Below are positions 44,314-55,074 of a stretch of 64,000 nucleotides of DNA, in pieces. Both the position numbers and the translations under genes were made by a program. Where the stretch lies: positions 62,001 to 126,000 of the forward strand of contig NZ_JACHCL010000007.1 in assembly GCF_014200725.1 (NCBI RefSeq). The letters are read 5' to 3'. The notes beneath the pieces are model-generated. The model did not search any database and was not told the DNA's origin. It worked only from the letters and a program-made list of their open reading frames with translations. The first letter of the stretch is position 1. Every line of letters begins with the position of its first letter. This DNA comes from Janthinobacterium silvisoli (GTDB lineage Bacteria > Pseudomonadota > Gammaproteobacteria > Burkholderiales > Burkholderiaceae_D).

Positions 44314-46581
44314 ATGAGCTGGTTTTCGGCCTCCCCCCCCTCGCAGCGCTGGGCTTTCGCCATCAGCGCGCTCGTCGCTGCTACGGCGGTGCCTGCTTAC
44401 GCCCAGAAAGCCCAGCGCCCGGCCGTTCAGCGCCCGGTGCATGTGGAAGACCCGAATGCGCCCACCGTCATGACGGCGGAAAGCATGGATGGACGACCGG
44501 AAAGGGAGCTCAATCTCAACTCGGATGTGGTGATTGAGCGGGGAACCACCACAAAAATGACCTCCGATACAGCTTGTTACAAACAAGTTGAAGATGAGTT
44601 CGATGCAGACGGCAATGTCAAGCTGAAGCGTTTCGGCGACTACTACACGGGCGATGTGCTCAAGCTGAACATGGAGACGGGCAAGGGTTTCCTGCTCAAT
44701 CCCACCTACCGCTTTGAAGTGGGCCATGGCCAGGGCAAGGCGGAGCGCGTCGATTTCATCAATCCCGACGAAGCCAATGTGATCGACGGTACCTACAGTA
44801 CCTGCGAAGGGCCGAACCCGGACTGGTATCTGAAGTCCAGCACCCTGAACCTGGACACGGGCCGCGACGTGGGCACGGGTAGCAAGACCATCATCTATTT
44901 CAAGGGTGTACCGATTCTCGGCACGCCCGGTATTTCGTTTTCGCTGTCGGGTGCGCGCCGCTCGGGCTGGCTGGCGCCTACGCCAGGTTTTGCTTCGAAG
45001 AACGGTTTTGAGCTGACGGTACCGTATTACTTTAATATCGCGCCGAACCGCGACCTGACCTTGTATCCGAAGTACATCCAGCGGCGCGGTATCCAGCTGG
45101 GCGCCGATGCCCGTTATATGGGCGAAAGCGATGACGGTTTGCCATATCACGGCGAAACCTATGTCGAGTATTTGCCGAACGACAAGCAAACCAAGACCGA
45201 CCGCTACATGATCCGTTCCTCGCATGAGCAAACGGTCGCCACGGGCTGGACCTATGGCTGGGATTTGCGCGATGCGTCGGATAATAATTACCCCAACGAT
45301 TTTTCGAAAAACGTGGCTACCGCCACCGAGCGCCAGTTGCTGCGTGAATTGCGCACCGATTACCGCACCGAAGACTGGAGCCTGACGGCGCGCGTGCAGA
45401 ATTATCAGGTCTTGCAAGATCCTGCTGCTGCTACCAACCCCAGCCTGCTCGTCCCGCGCCCGTATGACCGCTTGCCATCGGTCAATTTCCACGCTGGCAA
45501 ATATGATGTGTGGGGCGGCTTCGACTGGTCGTTCGACAGTGAAGTGACGCGCTTCGCGCACCCGACGGAGGTGCAGGGCACACGCGTGGTCGCCGTGCCG
45601 CAAGTCAGTTTCCCCATCGTTCGTCCTGGTTATTTCATCACGCCCAAGCTGATGTTGAATGCCAGTGCGTATCAACTCGATAACAATCCAGGCTCGGCGG
45701 TGCAGTATTCAAAGACTTCGCTGACGCGCACCGTGCCGACGGTGTCGGTCGATAGCGGCCTGGTGTTTGAGCGCGACACGAATCTGTTTGGCACCAAGGG
45801 CGGTACGCAAACGCTGGAACCGCGTTTGTTCTATGTCTACACGCCTTACCGCGACCAATCGCAATTCCCGAACTTCGATACGGCCCCTGGCACGTTCGAC
45901 CTGACGCAAATCTTTTCCGAAAACCGCTTCATTGGCAGCGACCGTATCGGCGACGCCAACCAGGTAACGGCGGCGGTGGTTTCGCGCTTTTTGCAGCCCG
46001 ATGGCGCAGAGCGCATGCGTTTGACGTTTGGCCAGCGTTTTTACTTTGCCGACCAGCGCGTGCAGCTCGATTCCACCACGCCGGTCAACCAGACGCGTTC
46101 GGATATCTTGCTGGCGGCAACGGGCCGCGTGTCGGAGACTTGGACCGTCGACAGCCTGGTGCAGTACAATCCCTCCGAACACCAGTTGACCAGCTCGAGC
46201 TACTCGCTGCAATATCAGCCAGCCCCGAAAAAGGTGGTGAATATTGCTAATCGTTATCAAAACGGCAGTTTCCGCAATACGGACGTGTCGACCCAATGGC
46301 CGCTGACGGATCGTTTGTATGGCGTGGGCCGCATCAGTTACTCGCTGATGGACCGCCGCCTGATCGAAGCGTTGGTCGCCCTGGAATACAAGGGTGATTG
46401 CTGGGTGTTCCGCATGGGGGCACAGCGTTTCGTGACCACGGCCAATACCTCTTCGACGCCTATTTTCTTCCAGCTGGAATTGACGGGCCTGTCGAATGGC
46501 CTGGGGCTGGGTGCAAATGGCTTGGAAACATTTACCAAAACTATCCCTGGCTATCAGCCATTGAGCTCGCCTATCCGTTAA
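44314..46581 (+). CDS. lptD: LPS-assembly protein LptD
   Basis: 755-residue outer-membrane beta-barrel that inserts lipopolysaccharide into the outer leaflet with LptE. A signal peptide ends at VPAYAQ, followed by an OstA-type jellyroll (about 50-190, with DTACYKQVEDEF and TYSTCEGPNPDWY) and a barrel. The Cys residues of these two motifs and of YKGDCWVF near the C-terminus can form the interdomain disulfides seen in the family. First gene of lptD-surA-pdxA-rsmA, an order common in proteobacteria. Confidence 0.96.
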   Translation: MSWFSASPPSQRWAFAISALVAATAVPAYAQKAQRPAVQRPVHVEDPNAPTVMTAESMDGRPERELNLNSDVVIERGTTTKMTSDTACYKQVEDEFDADGNVKLKRFGDYYTGDVLKLNMETGKGFLLNPTYRFEVGHGQGKAERVDFINPDEANVIDGTYSTCEGPNPDWYLKSSTLNLDTGRDVGTGSKTIIYFKGVPILGTPGISFSLSGARRSGWLAPTPGFASKNGFELTVPYYFNIAPNRDLTLYPKYIQRRGIQLGADARYMGESDDGLPYHGETYVEYLPNDKQTKTDRYMIRSSHEQTVATGWTYGWDLRDASDNNYPNDFSKNVATATERQLLRELRTDYRTEDWSLTARVQNYQVLQDPAAATNPSLLVPRPYDRLPSVNFHAGKYDVWGGFDWSFDSEVTRFAHPTEVQGTRVVAVPQVSFPIVRPGYFITPKLMLNASAYQLDNNPGSAVQYSKTSLTRTVPTVSVDSGLVFERDTNLFGTKGGTQTLEPRLFYVYTPYRDQSQFPNFDTAPGTFDLTQIFSENRFIGSDRIGDANQVTAAVVSRFLQPDGAERMRLTFGQRFYFADQRVQLDSTTPVNQTRSDILLAATGRVSETWTVDSLVQYNPSEHQLTSSSYSLQYQPAPKKVVNIANRYQNGSFRNTDVSTQWPLTDRLYGVGRISYSLMDRRLIEALVALEYKGDCWVFRMGAQRFVTTANTSSTPIFFQLELTGLSNGLGLGANGLETFTKTIPGYQPLSSPIR

Positions 46582-46651
46582 GATGGGCAGCGCTGCCGCC
46601 GCCAGTGCCCCTGGCGCTGGCGCAAACCGGTTTTTTTATTCACTTGAACTC

Positions 46652-48124
46652 ATGAGCGCTCTACACATTATGCGTAATGCCAGTATGCACCAACTCAAAA
46701 TTGCAGCGGTTTTGTTGTGCGCCGTTTCCGGCGCGACGACCAGTAGTGTCTGGGCGCAAGAGGCTGCAACCCCTGCCACACCAGCCGCTCCCGTAGCGGC
46801 GCCGGTCGCGGCGCCTGCCGTGCCGGCACCAGCGGCGCCAGCGGCTGCAGCACCCGTCAAGGGTTTCACGCCGCCTGCGTCGAGCAGCGGCCAAACCATC
46901 GATTCGATCGCTGTCGTCGTCAATGACGATGTGATTACGCGTAATGAAGTGGCAGCGCGCATCAAGAGCGTGGAACAGCGCATGAAGGCGCAGAACGTTC
47001 CTTTGCCTGACCCTGCCGACCTGCGCCGTCAATTGCTGGAACGCATGATTGTCGAGCGCGCGCAAATGCAGCTGGCCAAGGAAATGGGCGTGCGCGTGGA
47101 TGACATCACCCTGGACCGCGCGATTGGCCGTATTGCTGAACAGCAAAAAATGACGGTGCAGGACTTGCGCAACCAGATGGAAAAAGAAGGCACGCCATTT
47201 GCAACGTTCCGCGAAGAAATCCGTGATGAAATCATCATGCAGCGTTTGCGCGAACATGAAGTCGATGCCAAGATCCAGATTTCCGACGCCGAAGTGGATA
47301 ACTTCCTGGCCGGTGAAAAAGCCGCTGCCAGCGAACAGATCGAGATGAATCTGTCGCAGATCCTGGTGCGCATCCCGGAAAATTCGAGCCCTGAACAAAT
47401 CGCTGCACGCCGCGCGCGCGCCGAAGAGGTCAGCCGTCAATTGCGTACGGGCGCCGATTTTGCCAAGATGGCAGCCACCTATTCCGACGCCAGCGATGCG
47501 CTAAGCGGCGGGGAGATCGGCTGGCGCAATAGCGACCGCCTGCCACCGCTGTTCACGGAACAGCTGTTGAAATTGAAGGCGGGCCAGATCACGCCCATCA
47601 TCAAGAGCAATACCGGTTTCCATATCCTGAAACTGGTGGACCGCCGCACGGCGGCCGAAGCGCAAGCCGTGGCTGCCGTGCAGCAGACGCATGCGCGCCA
47701 CATCTTGCTCAAAGTCACGCCGACCATGTCGGCCGCCGATGCCAAGCGCAAGCTGGCGGATTTCAAGGAGCGCATCGAGAACAAGACGGCCACGTTTGAA
47801 GAGCTGGCTCGCCAGTTCTCCAACGATAGCTCGGCCAGCAAGGGCGGCGATGTGGGTTGGTTGTCGCCAGGCGACACCACGCCGGAATTTGAAACAGCGA
47901 TGAATGCCCTCAAACCTGGCCAGATCAGCGATCCGGTGGAATCGAGCTTTGGCTATCACTTAATCGAAGTGTTGGAACGCAAGACCGACGACGTCTCGAA
48001 AGAGAAAGAACGCAACGCTGCCCGCAATGCCTTGCGCGAGCGCAAACTGGAAGAAGCAACGGAAGACTGGGCCCGCGAAGTGCGCGACCGCGCCTACGTT
48101 GAAATTCGCCCTGACGACCAGTAA
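46652..48124 (+). CDS. surA: Periplasmic chaperone/peptidyl-prolyl isomerase SurA
   Basis: About 490 residues. A signal peptide ([20 protein letters not shown]), a long Ala/Pro-rich linker ([17 protein letters not shown]) not found in E. coli, the SurA N-domain ([15 protein letters not shown]) and two parvulin domains (first near [14 protein letters not shown]...GGEIGW, second near RHILLKVTP...[10 protein letters not shown]). It carries outer-membrane proteins such as LptD across the periplasm, consistent with its operon. The start could be ATG 46652, 46670 or 46685; none has a strong ribosome site, but all keep the signal peptide. The leader before it contains a T7 run that might attenuate. 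Confidence 0.92.
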   Translation: MSALHIMRNASMHQLKIAAVLLCAVSGATTSSVWAQEAATPATPAAPVAAPVAAPAVPAPAAPAAAAPVKGFTPPASSSGQTIDSIAVVVNDDVITRNEVAARIKSVEQRMKAQNVPLPDPADLRRQLLERMIVERAQMQLAKEMGVRVDDITLDRAIGRIAEQQKMTVQDLRNQMEKEGTPFATFREEIRDEIIMQRLREHEVDAKIQISDAEVDNFLAGEKAAASEQIEMNLSQILVRIPENSSPEQIAARRARAEEVSRQLRTGADFAKMAATYSDASDALSGGEIGWRNSDRLPPLFTEQLLKLKAGQITPIIKSNTGFHILKLVDRRTAAEAQAVAAVQQTHARHILLKVTPTMSAADAKRKLADFKERIENKTATFEELARQFSNDSSASKGGDVGWLSPGDTTPEFETAMNALKPGQISDPVESSFGYHLIEVLERKTDDVSKEKERNAARNALRERKLEEATEDWAREVRDRAYVEIRPDDQ

Positions 48125-48144
48125 GCAAAGCAAAGGAACCGCGC

Positions 48145-49242
48145 GTGAGTGCCCAGCATCAATCATCTCCTGTGGCGCCCGGCGCGGCAGTACGTCCTGT
48201 TGTCAGCCCCGGCTTGCGTCCGGCGATTGCCATTACCTGTGGCGAGCCGGCCGGTGTCGGTCCTGAAATTTCGATCCGCGCCGCCTGGGCCATGCGCCAT
48301 GAGGTCAATTGCATCTTGCTGGGCGACGCGGCCTTCCTGGCGCTGACGGCCAGCCTGATCGACCCGGAAATACGCCTGGCGGCGCTGTCCTTGCAAGCCG
48401 TGCGTAACAGCGGCTTGCCGCATTTCGGTCCCGGCCGCCTGGCCGTGATCGATATTCCTACCGTCAATAATGTCATCCCTGGCGTGCTCGACAAGGATAA
48501 TGGCCGTGCCGTGCTGGCCACGCTGGATGCCGCCGTGGAAGGCATACAGGCGGGCTGGTTTGGCGCCATGGTCACCGCGCCGCTGCAAAAAAGCACCATC
48601 AATGACGCGGGCGTGGCTTTTTCGGGCCACACGGAATACCTGGCTGAAAAGACGGGCACCCAACAGGTGGTGATGATGCTGGCCGGCGAACCGGGCCATG
48701 GCGAGCCGACCTTGCGCGTGGCGCTGGCGACCACCCATCTGCCTTTGAAAGACGTGCCGGCAGCCATCACCCTGGACAGCCTGGCTGTGACGCTGGACAT
48801 TATCCATGCCGACTTGCAACAAAAATTCGGCATCGCCGCGCCGCGCATCCTGGTCACCGGCCTGAACCCGCATGCGGGCGAGGGCGGTTACCTGGGACGC
48901 GAGGAAATCGACGTGATTGCTCCGGCGATTGCCGCGGCGAAGGCGCGCGGCATCGATGCGCGCGGACCGTATCCGGCCGATACCTTGTTCCAGCAGAAAT
49001 ATTTGGCTGACGCTGATTGCGTGCTGGCCATGTACCATGACCAGGGCTTGCCCGTGTTGAAATACGCCACCTTCGGGCGCGGCATCAATGTCACCTTGGG
49101 TTTGCCGCTGATACGCACCTCGGTCGATCACGGCACGGCGCTGGACCTGGCCGCACAAGGGCTGGGCCTGGCCGATTGCCACAGCATGCAGCAGGCCTTG
49201 AGCACGGCGCTGGACATGCTGCAAGCGAGTTCCCGTACCTGA
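48145..49242 (+). CDS. pdxA: 4-hydroxythreonine-4-phosphate dehydrogenase PdxA
   Basis: 365-residue NAD-dependent enzyme of pyridoxal-phosphate synthesis. Motifs include [17 protein letters not shown] at the N-terminus, [10 protein letters not shown], and metal-ligand His in [18 protein letters not shown] with [13 protein letters not shown]. Starts with GTG after AAAGGAACC, 20 bases downstream of surA. About 30 extra N-terminal residues precede the conserved start, so an internal start is possible. Cytoplasmic homodimer in relatives. Confidence 0.95.
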   Translation: MSAQHQSSPVAPGAAVRPVVSPGLRPAIAITCGEPAGVGPEISIRAAWAMRHEVNCILLGDAAFLALTASLIDPEIRLAALSLQAVRNSGLPHFGPGRLAVIDIPTVNNVIPGVLDKDNGRAVLATLDAAVEGIQAGWFGAMVTAPLQKSTINDAGVAFSGHTEYLAEKTGTQQVVMMLAGEPGHGEPTLRVALATTHLPLKDVPAAITLDSLAVTLDIIHADLQQKFGIAAPRILVTGLNPHAGEGGYLGREEIDVIAPAIAAAKARGIDARGPYPADTLFQQKYLADADCVLAMYHDQGLPVLKYATFGRGINVTLGLPLIRTSVDHGTALDLAAQGLGLADCHSMQQALSTALDMLQASSRT

Positions 49243-49293
49243 TCTTTCCGCTTCGTTACACCCTGCCTTACCGCATTTATAGAAAAACAGCAT

Positions 49294-50079
49294 ATGAAAC
49301 ACGTAGCCCGCAAACGCTTTGGCCAGAACTTCCTGCATGACCGCTTCGTCCTGGACGACATCACGGCCGCCATCGCGCCGCAAGCAGACGATGCCATGGT
49401 CGAGATCGGCCCTGGCCTGGGCGCCATGACGGAACAGTTGCTGCGCCACTTGAAGCAGATGCATGTGGTCGAGCTGGACCGCGACCTGATCGTGCGCCTG
49501 GAAAAGACGTTCAATCCAGCCAAGCTGACCATCCACTCGGGCGATGCGCTGAAATTCGACTTTGCGAAAATTCCCGTGCCGGCCGGCCAAAAGCTGCGCA
49601 TCGTGGGTAACTTGCCATATAACATCTCCAGCCCGCTGCTGTTCCACCTGGCGGAGTTTGCGCCGCTGGTACTGGACCAGCATTTCATGCTGCAAAAGGA
49701 AGTGGTCGAACGCATGGTCGCCGAACCGGGCAGCAAGGCCTATGGCCGCTTGTCGGTGATGCTGCAATGGCGCTACAACATGTCGCTGCTGTTCATCGTG
49801 CCGCCGACCGCCTTCGATCCGCCGCCGAAAGTGGAATCGGCCATCGTGCGCATGATTCCTGTGGCCAAGCGTTTGCCATGCGACCAGGAAACCCTGGAAG
49901 CGGTGGTGATGAAAGCGTTTTCGCAGCGCCGCAAGGTGATCCGCAATTGCCTGGCAGGTATGTTTACGGAAGAGCAGATCATCGCTGCCGGCATCGATCC
50001 TACCCTGCGTCCGGAAACCGTGAGCCTGGAGCAGTATGTCGCGCTGGCCAATCTGCTCAAAGCACCAGTTGCCGATTAA
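49294..50079 (+). CDS. rsmA: 16S rRNA dimethyladenosine transferase RsmA (KsgA)
   Basis: 261-residue SAM methyltransferase that dimethylates A1518 and A1519 of 16S rRNA. Family start [14 protein letters not shown] loop [15 protein letters not shown] and catalytic [12 protein letters not shown] are present. Last gene of the lptD-surA-pdxA-rsmA run. Its stop codon overlaps the convergent LysR gene by four bases. Confidence 0.97.
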   Translation: MKHVARKRFGQNFLHDRFVLDDITAAIAPQADDAMVEIGPGLGAMTEQLLRHLKQMHVVELDRDLIVRLEKTFNPAKLTIHSGDALKFDFAKIPVPAGQKLRIVGNLPYNISSPLLFHLAEFAPLVLDQHFMLQKEVVERMVAEPGSKAYGRLSVMLQWRYNMSLLFIVPPTAFDPPPKVESAIVRMIPVAKRLPCDQETLEAVVMKAFSQRRKVIRNCLAGMFTEEQIIAAGIDPTLRPETVSLEQYVALANLLKAPVAD

Positions 50080-50993
50080 AACCAGTGGTCGACTTGCTGT
50101 AAATCTTGCCGCAACGCTGAAAAACAGTCGTCCACATGGTGGTTGCGGCTGATTTCATTGCGCCGCATCAGGGCGATCTTGCGCTTGCAAGTGGGTTGGC
50201 GCAGCGGTGCCACGTGCAAGTCTTCGTCGTTGAGAAAGGTGGTGTACAGGCTGGGCATGATGCCGACCGCGATGCCGGCGCGCACCACGCCGTACAGCGA
50301 TTCGCTGTGCACCATCTGATACAGGGTGGTGGGGTTTAAACCATGCTGGTGCAGGGCGCTGGAAGCGAATTCCCAGATACTGCCCTTGGTAAACACCACG
50401 ATTTCCTGGCCCGCCAGTTGCTCCCAGCGTATTTCCTTCAGGGAAGCGAGCGCATGGCGGCCGGCCGTGACCAGCACCAGCTCGTCTTCGAACAGGCCCA
50501 CCGTTTCCAGTGATGCCGAGCCCGGCACTTCGATGCCCACGCAAAAGTCCAGCTGGCCCGAGTGCAGCGCATGCAGCAAACCATCGTTGGGCATGTCCGA
50601 CAGGACGATTTCCACTTCATCGCCATGCTGTTCGTTATAGCGGGCTACCACCACGGCCGTCATCGCCATGGCGGAAGGAATCGCGCCGATGCGGATACGG
50701 TGCCGCCCGCTACCGATGGCGCGCTGGATATCGGCAAAGGTATTGCTGGCCGTATTGAGCAAATGCGTGGTGTAGTCCAGCGCCAGCTTGCCTTCGCGCG
50801 TCAATTCCAGCTGGTGAGTTGTGCGATTAAACAACTTCTTTCCCAGCTGATTTTCCAACAGTTTGATCGATGCGCTCAGCGCCGGCTGGGTCACGCACAA
50901 TTCTTGTGCAGCCTTGCTAAAGCTGTTTACACGGGCCAGCGTGGAAAAAGCTTGCAAATGTCGCAATGAGATTTTCTTGCTCAGTTCATGCAT
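50076..50993 (-). CDS. LysR-family transcriptional regulator
   Basis: 305 residues. Winged-helix DNA-binding domain (about 6-65, [24 protein letters not shown]) and a two-lobed inducer domain (95-300). It is divergent from the porin-ABC transporter-nucleoside hydrolase-deaminase run, 232 bases apart, the usual layout for LysR regulators and their targets, so it probably responds to a purine or other nucleoside-derived signal. An inverted repeat at 51102-51123 lies in that gap. Effector unknown. Confidence 0.9.
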   Translation of the reverse strand: MHELSKKISLRHLQAFSTLARVNSFSKAAQELCVTQPALSASIKLLENQLGKKLFNRTTHQLELTREGKLALDYTTHLLNTASNTFADIQRAIGSGRHRIRIGAIPSAMAMTAVVVARYNEQHGDEVEIVLSDMPNDGLLHALHSGQLDFCVGIEVPGSASLETVGLFEDELVLVTAGRHALASLKEIRWEQLAGQEIVVFTKGSIWEFASSALHQHGLNPTTLYQMVHSESLYGVVRAGIAVGIMPSLYTTFLNDEDLHVAPLRQPTCKRKIALMRRNEISRNHHVDDCFSALRQDLQQVDHWF

Positions 50994-51101
50994 GCGTTTT
51001 GCTTATTAAAAAAAGTAATGGATTTATAAAAATAAACAAATTTTCTTATCCCGCAATTTACCATATTCTGGACTGGTCTTTACTTATCATGAAAGCAACA
51101 A

Positions 51102-51123
51102 ATTTCAGATCAGTACTTGAAAT
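51102..51123. promoter_or_regulatory. Inverted repeat in the lysR / porin divergent region
   Basis: ATTTCA and TGAAAT separated by 10 bases, 103 bases before the porin start codon. It does not match the T-N11-A LysR half-site pattern exactly, but its position between the regulator and the operon makes it a plausible operator. The surrounding 51000-51100 is very AT-rich. Confidence 0.35.
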
Positions 51124-51225
51124 GCGGTGCCGTCACCGTCGGCATCCGCGGATTCAAGCGACGTAATCATAAAAATCACAAGAACTCAAAAAAATTCAGC
51201 GGATAAACTCTCAAGGGCGGCGGCG

Positions 51226-52350
51226 ATGAACAAATGGATGACTGGAACGATGGTGTTGGGTGGCTTGCTGGCGGCGCAAGCTGCAGCGCAGGCGCAAGAG
51301 CAAAGCAGTGTGCAAGTGTATGGTTTGCTGTCGGCCGGTATCGGCTACACCTCGGATGAAGGCGGCCATGCCTTGACGCATGCCATCAGCGGCAGCAACC
51401 AGAATCCCCGCATCGGTTTTCGCGGCCAGGAAGACCTGGGTGACGGTTTGAAAGCTTTATTTGTGCTGGAAAACGGTTTCAATGTGATGACAGGCACTTC
51501 CGCGCAAAGCGGCCGCCTGTTTGGCCGCCAGTCGTATGTCGGCTTGTCGAGCGTCGACAAGGGTACTTTGACCCTGGGCCGCCAGTATGAAGCCGTCAAG
51601 GATTACCTGGGCCCGGTGGTGATCGCCAGTAACGGCGTGCATATCGGCGACAACGACAATGGCTATAACAATCTGCGCGTGCAGAACGCCATCAAGTATG
51701 TCAGCCCGACCATCCGCAACCTGTCGTTCACGGGCCTGTATGGCTATAGCGAAAATGCAGAGAATTCCAGCCAGAACCGGGCCTACAGTGTGGGTACCGG
51801 CTACAAAGTCGATGACTTCAGCTGGGCCCTGGCCTACACCAAATTTGACTACCCGAATAATCCCGCTGCACCGGATGGCGCACTGGGCAACGATTACGCC
51901 AGCCCCCTGCTGATTTTCAACAAGAGCGCACTGAAGGGCGCGGCCGGCGTACGCAGCCAGGCGATCGCCGGCACGGGAGGCTTTTATAATGTGGGCAGGA
52001 CCAAGTTTGGCTTGCTGTACACCAATGTACGCTACCACTACCTGGACCAGAGCAGTCTGACCTTGCAAAACGTGGACTTGAACATGAACCACAAGCTGAC
52101 GGAAGCGCTGAACCTGGGCGCCTCGTATTTCTTTACCACCGGTAAATACGATGTGATCAACAAGTCGCCGAAATGGCATCAGGTTAACTTCCAGGCCGAC
52201 TACTTCCTCTCCAAGCGCACGGACGTGGCCGTCACCTGGAGTTATCAGAAGGCGGCCGGCGACGCCACGTTTGCGCGCGTGTTCGGTTTCGGCGCATCAC
52301 AAGGCAAGACGCAGAGTGTGTTGATTGTCGGCATGCGACATTATTTCTGA
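51226..52350 (+). CDS. General (Gram-negative, 16-strand type) porin
   Basis: 374 residues. Signal peptide ending AAQAQE, then the typical opening SSVQVYGLLSAGIGYTSDEGG, the loop ISGSNQNPRIGFRGQEDLGDGLKA of betaproteobacterial trimeric porins and an aromatic C-terminus (VGMRHYF). The ATG at 51226 with AGGGCGG is preferred over the in-frame upstream start. First gene before an ABC importer, so it probably gives its substrate a way through the outer membrane. Specificity cannot be read. Confidence 0.9.
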   Translation: MNKWMTGTMVLGGLLAAQAAAQAQEQSSVQVYGLLSAGIGYTSDEGGHALTHAISGSNQNPRIGFRGQEDLGDGLKALFVLENGFNVMTGTSAQSGRLFGRQSYVGLSSVDKGTLTLGRQYEAVKDYLGPVVIASNGVHIGDNDNGYNNLRVQNAIKYVSPTIRNLSFTGLYGYSENAENSSQNRAYSVGTGYKVDDFSWALAYTKFDYPNNPAAPDGALGNDYASPLLIFNKSALKGAAGVRSQAIAGTGGFYNVGRTKFGLLYTNVRYHYLDQSSLTLQNVDLNMNHKLTEALNLGASYFFTTGKYDVINKSPKWHQVNFQADYFLSKRTDVAVTWSYQKAAGDATFARVFGFGASQGKTQSVLIVGMRHYF

Positions 52351-52407
52351 TATCGAATCATCTTTACAGGCGCTGTCTTGTAGCGCCGCCCCTTGAAAGG
52401 ACGCACC

Positions 52408-53430
52408 TTGAAAAAGCAACTTTTGCTGGCCTTGAGCCTCGGCCTGCTGGCCCATGCCGCCCACGCGGAAAAACGCGAGCTGGTCATTTCGGCCTATCCG
52501 ATTGCCCAGCCCTTGTTCATGAAATATGTGTACGAGCCGTTCAAGGCCAAGTGCGGTTGCGAAATCAAGGTGGAAACGGGTAATAACGCCGACCGCATCG
52601 CCAAACTGGTTGCTCACCGTAACAACCCGGTGATCGACCTGGTGCTGCTGTCCGATTCCGGCATGCTGGAAGCGGCGCAAAAGGGGCTGATCCAGCCCAT
52701 GGAATACAGCAAGCTGAGCAACTACGGCCAGTTGTACGATGTGGCGAAAAACCCGATCGGCGGCAATTTCGCCGTCGGCTACACCCTGTATTCGGTGGGC
52801 CTGGTGTACCGCAGCGACAAGATCGCGCCGCTGACCTCGTGGAAAGACCTGTGGCGCCCTGAACTGAAAGGCCGCGTAGCCTTCCCTGACGTGAGCACCA
52901 CGCAAGGTCCGCTGATGCTGCGCATGGCCGACGCGGCCTGGGGCGGCAAGACCGACGACTACGCCACCGGCTTTGCCAAGATCGCCGGCATGAAGGGCAA
53001 TGTCGTGACGTTCTCGAAAAACAGCGCGCAGCTGGCAGCGCTGTTCGCGCAAGATGAAATCTGGGCCGCACCGGTGGCCCGTTTCACCTGGTCGCAAATG
53101 CTCAAGACGGGCTTGCCCCTGAAATGGGCAATTCCCGCCGAAGGCCAGGCGGCCGGCATGAACGTGATGGGCATCGTCGCCAAATCGAAGAATGCGGACC
53201 TGGCTTACCAGCTGATGGATTTCTGGCTGTCCAAGGAAGTGCAGACCCAGCTGGCGACCAACCTGGTCGACTCGCCCGTCAACAAGGAAGTGCGTTTGTC
53301 GGTGGCGGCGGCGCAATTCAATACCTATGGTCCCGATCAAATCAGCTCGCTCAAGTTCGTCAAGCCTGACGTCATCCTGAAACAGCGTTCGAACTGGATG
53401 GAGAAGTGGAACAAGGCCATGAGCAAGTAG
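52408..53430 (+). CDS. ABC transporter periplasmic substrate-binding protein (family 1/PotD-like)
   Basis: 340 residues; start TTG at 52408, seven bases after AAAGGA, giving MKKQLLLALSLGLLAHAAHA as signal peptide. The mature domain has the PotD/AfuA-like fold (ELVISAYPIAQPLFMKYVY, NNPVIDLVLLSDSGMLEAA, GVYRSD-like VGLVYRSDKIAP). Porin and importer genes surround it. Family 1/PotD-like proteins usually bind polyamines, opines, phosphonates or ferric ion, but the enzymes downstream suggest a nucleoside. It has an unusual Cys pair (KCGCE) near residue 45. Confidence 0.9.
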   Translation: MKKQLLLALSLGLLAHAAHAEKRELVISAYPIAQPLFMKYVYEPFKAKCGCEIKVETGNNADRIAKLVAHRNNPVIDLVLLSDSGMLEAAQKGLIQPMEYSKLSNYGQLYDVAKNPIGGNFAVGYTLYSVGLVYRSDKIAPLTSWKDLWRPELKGRVAFPDVSTTQGPLMLRMADAAWGGKTDDYATGFAKIAGMKGNVVTFSKNSAQLAALFAQDEIWAAPVARFTWSQMLKTGLPLKWAIPAEGQAAGMNVMGIVAKSKNADLAYQLMDFWLSKEVQTQLATNLVDSPVNKEVRLSVAAAQFNTYGPDQISSLKFVKPDVILKQRSNWMEKWNKAMSK

Positions 53431-53451
53431 TGGTGACGAAGAGAGAACCGC

Positions 53452-54291
53452 ATGTTTGCTGATCCTAAAAAACGCCTGGGCCTGTTGCTGGTCCTGCCAG
53501 CGCTGATCTTTATCGTCGTCTGCTTCCTGCTGCCGGTGCTGGCGCTGCTGGTCGACGCCTTCCGTGTCGGCGACGGCATGCAGTGGGGCTTCGACCGTTT
53601 CATCGCCTTCTTTTCGGAAGAGTTTAACCGCACCATCTTTTGGCGTACCCTGCGCATCGCCGCCATGGTGACCATTGCGTCGGTGATCCTCGGCTACCCG
53701 GCCGCGCAGGCGATCGCCAAGGTCACGCCGCGCTGGCGCGGCATGGTGGTCGGCATGATGATCTTGCCGCTGATGGTCTCGCCGATTGCCCGTACCTACG
53801 CCTGGATCGTGCTGCTGGGCCGTAACGGCGCCGTCAATGCTGCCCTGGTCAGCATGGGCTTTACCGACGAGCCTTTGCGTCTGCTGTTCAGCGAATTTGC
53901 CGTGTTTGTCGGCTTGCTGCAATTGCTGCTGCCGCTGATGCTGATGTCGCTCTCGGGCGCGCTGGAAAACCTGCCGCGCGACGTGGAACCGGCTGCCGCC
54001 ACCCTGGGCGCCAATCCCTGGCAAGTGTTTTGCAAAGTCACCCTGCCGCTGACGCAGGAAGGCCTGGTGGTCGGTGGCACGCTGGTATTTACGGGTTGCG
54101 TCACGGCCTATGTCACGCCAGCCCTGCTGGGTGGCACCAAGGTGCTGATGCTCGAAACCCTGCTGTATCAAAAGGTCAGCGTGGAGAGCGACTTTGGCGC
54201 CGCCAATGTGATCGCCGTCATCCTGGTTTGCATGACCCTGCTGGTGAATGCGGTCCTCAAACGTATCTCGTCTAGCCGGAGTTCTGTATGA
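53452..54291 (+). CDS. ABC transporter inner-membrane permease 1
   Basis: 279 residues, six membrane helices. The EAA loop EPAAATLGANPWQVFCKVTLPLT near residue 190 contacts the ATPase. Similar to PotB/PhnU-type permeases of the polyamine/opine/phosphonate class. It follows the binding protein by 21 bases and overlaps permease 2 by four bases (ATGA). Confidence 0.9.
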   Translation: MFADPKKRLGLLLVLPALIFIVVCFLLPVLALLVDAFRVGDGMQWGFDRFIAFFSEEFNRTIFWRTLRIAAMVTIASVILGYPAAQAIAKVTPRWRGMVVGMMILPLMVSPIARTYAWIVLLGRNGAVNAALVSMGFTDEPLRLLFSEFAVFVGLLQLLLPLMLMSLSGALENLPRDVEPAAATLGANPWQVFCKVTLPLTQEGLVVGGTLVFTGCVTAYVTPALLGGTKVLMLETLLYQKVSVESDFGAANVIAVILVCMTLLVNAVLKRISSSRSSV

Positions 54292-55067
54292 AGCAAAGTC
54301 TGTTATCGCGTTTGATGCTGTGGCTGGTATTCCTGTTCCTGCTGGGGCCATTCGCCATCGTGGTGCTGGCCGGTTTTTCCGGCGGCGAAACCATGGTGTT
54401 TCCGCCGCCCTCGTATTCGCTGCGCTGGATCTTTGAAGTGTGGGCTGCGCCAGACTTCCGCCGCGCCTTCCAGACCAGCCTGGAAATCGGCCTGATCGCC
54501 ACCGTGGTGGCGCTGGCGCTGGGCATTCCCGTGGCGTATGCGTTTTCGCGCATGCCGCCACCGGGCATCGGTGTGATCCGCCAGGTCTTGACGTCGCCGC
54601 TGATCATTCCCGCCATCCTGGTTGGCCTGGGTTTGTTGAATCACCTGGTGCTGACGATTAATGCGCCCGTGTATCTGGGTCTGCTGATCGGCCATATCGC
54701 GCTCTTGATACCGTATGCGGTGCGGGTGGTGTATGCCAGCCTGGTCAATCTGCGCGTCGATATCGAAGATGCGGCCATCACCCTGGGCGCGTCGCGTTTG
54801 CGCACCTTCGCCATGATCGTGCTGCCGAATATCCGCAACGCCGTGATCGCGGCCTTCTTCCTGGCCTTTGTCACCTCGTTCAACCAGGTGCCTGTCTCGC
54901 TGTTCCTGACGGGCCCTGGCATCAGCACCTTGCCGATCGAGATGCTGGGCCATATGGAAAACAGCTTCGATCCATCGATCGCCGCCATCTCCACCTTGCT
55001 GGTGCTGTTCACCATGGCCTTCGTGCTGGTGACCGAGAAGGTGCTGGGCATTTCAAAATACATGTAA
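54288..55067 (+). CDS. ABC transporter inner-membrane permease 2
   Basis: 259 residues, six helices, PotC-like. The EAA loop is EDAAITLGASRLRTFAMIVLP. Heterodimer partner of the upstream permease. Seven bases separate it from the ATPase gene, so the transporter genes are one transcript. Confidence 0.9.
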   Translation: MKQSLLSRLMLWLVFLFLLGPFAIVVLAGFSGGETMVFPPPSYSLRWIFEVWAAPDFRRAFQTSLEIGLIATVVALALGIPVAYAFSRMPPPGIGVIRQVLTSPLIIPAILVGLGLLNHLVLTINAPVYLGLLIGHIALLIPYAVRVVYASLVNLRVDIEDAAITLGASRLRTFAMIVLPNIRNAVIAAFFLAFVTSFNQVPVSLFLTGPGISTLPIEMLGHMENSFDPSIAAISTLLVLFTMAFVLVTEKVLGISKYM

Positions 55068-55074
55068 GGACACC

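Noticed and set aside
43147..45675. Extended 842-codon version of the amgK frame
   Set aside because: The N-terminal 480 codons are antisense to lptD and do not resemble a kinase. The true start is the ATG at 44214.
46598..46637. Possible terminator between lptD and surA
   Set aside because: A CGCCAG/CTGGCG stem and a T7 run exist, but they are separated by more than ten bases, so it does not form a normal terminator; operon continuity is more likely.
52297..54561. 754-codon open frame on the minus strand
   Set aside because: Antisense shadow of the porin end, binding protein and permease genes; no known domain and heavy Gln/His/Arg composition typical of shadows.
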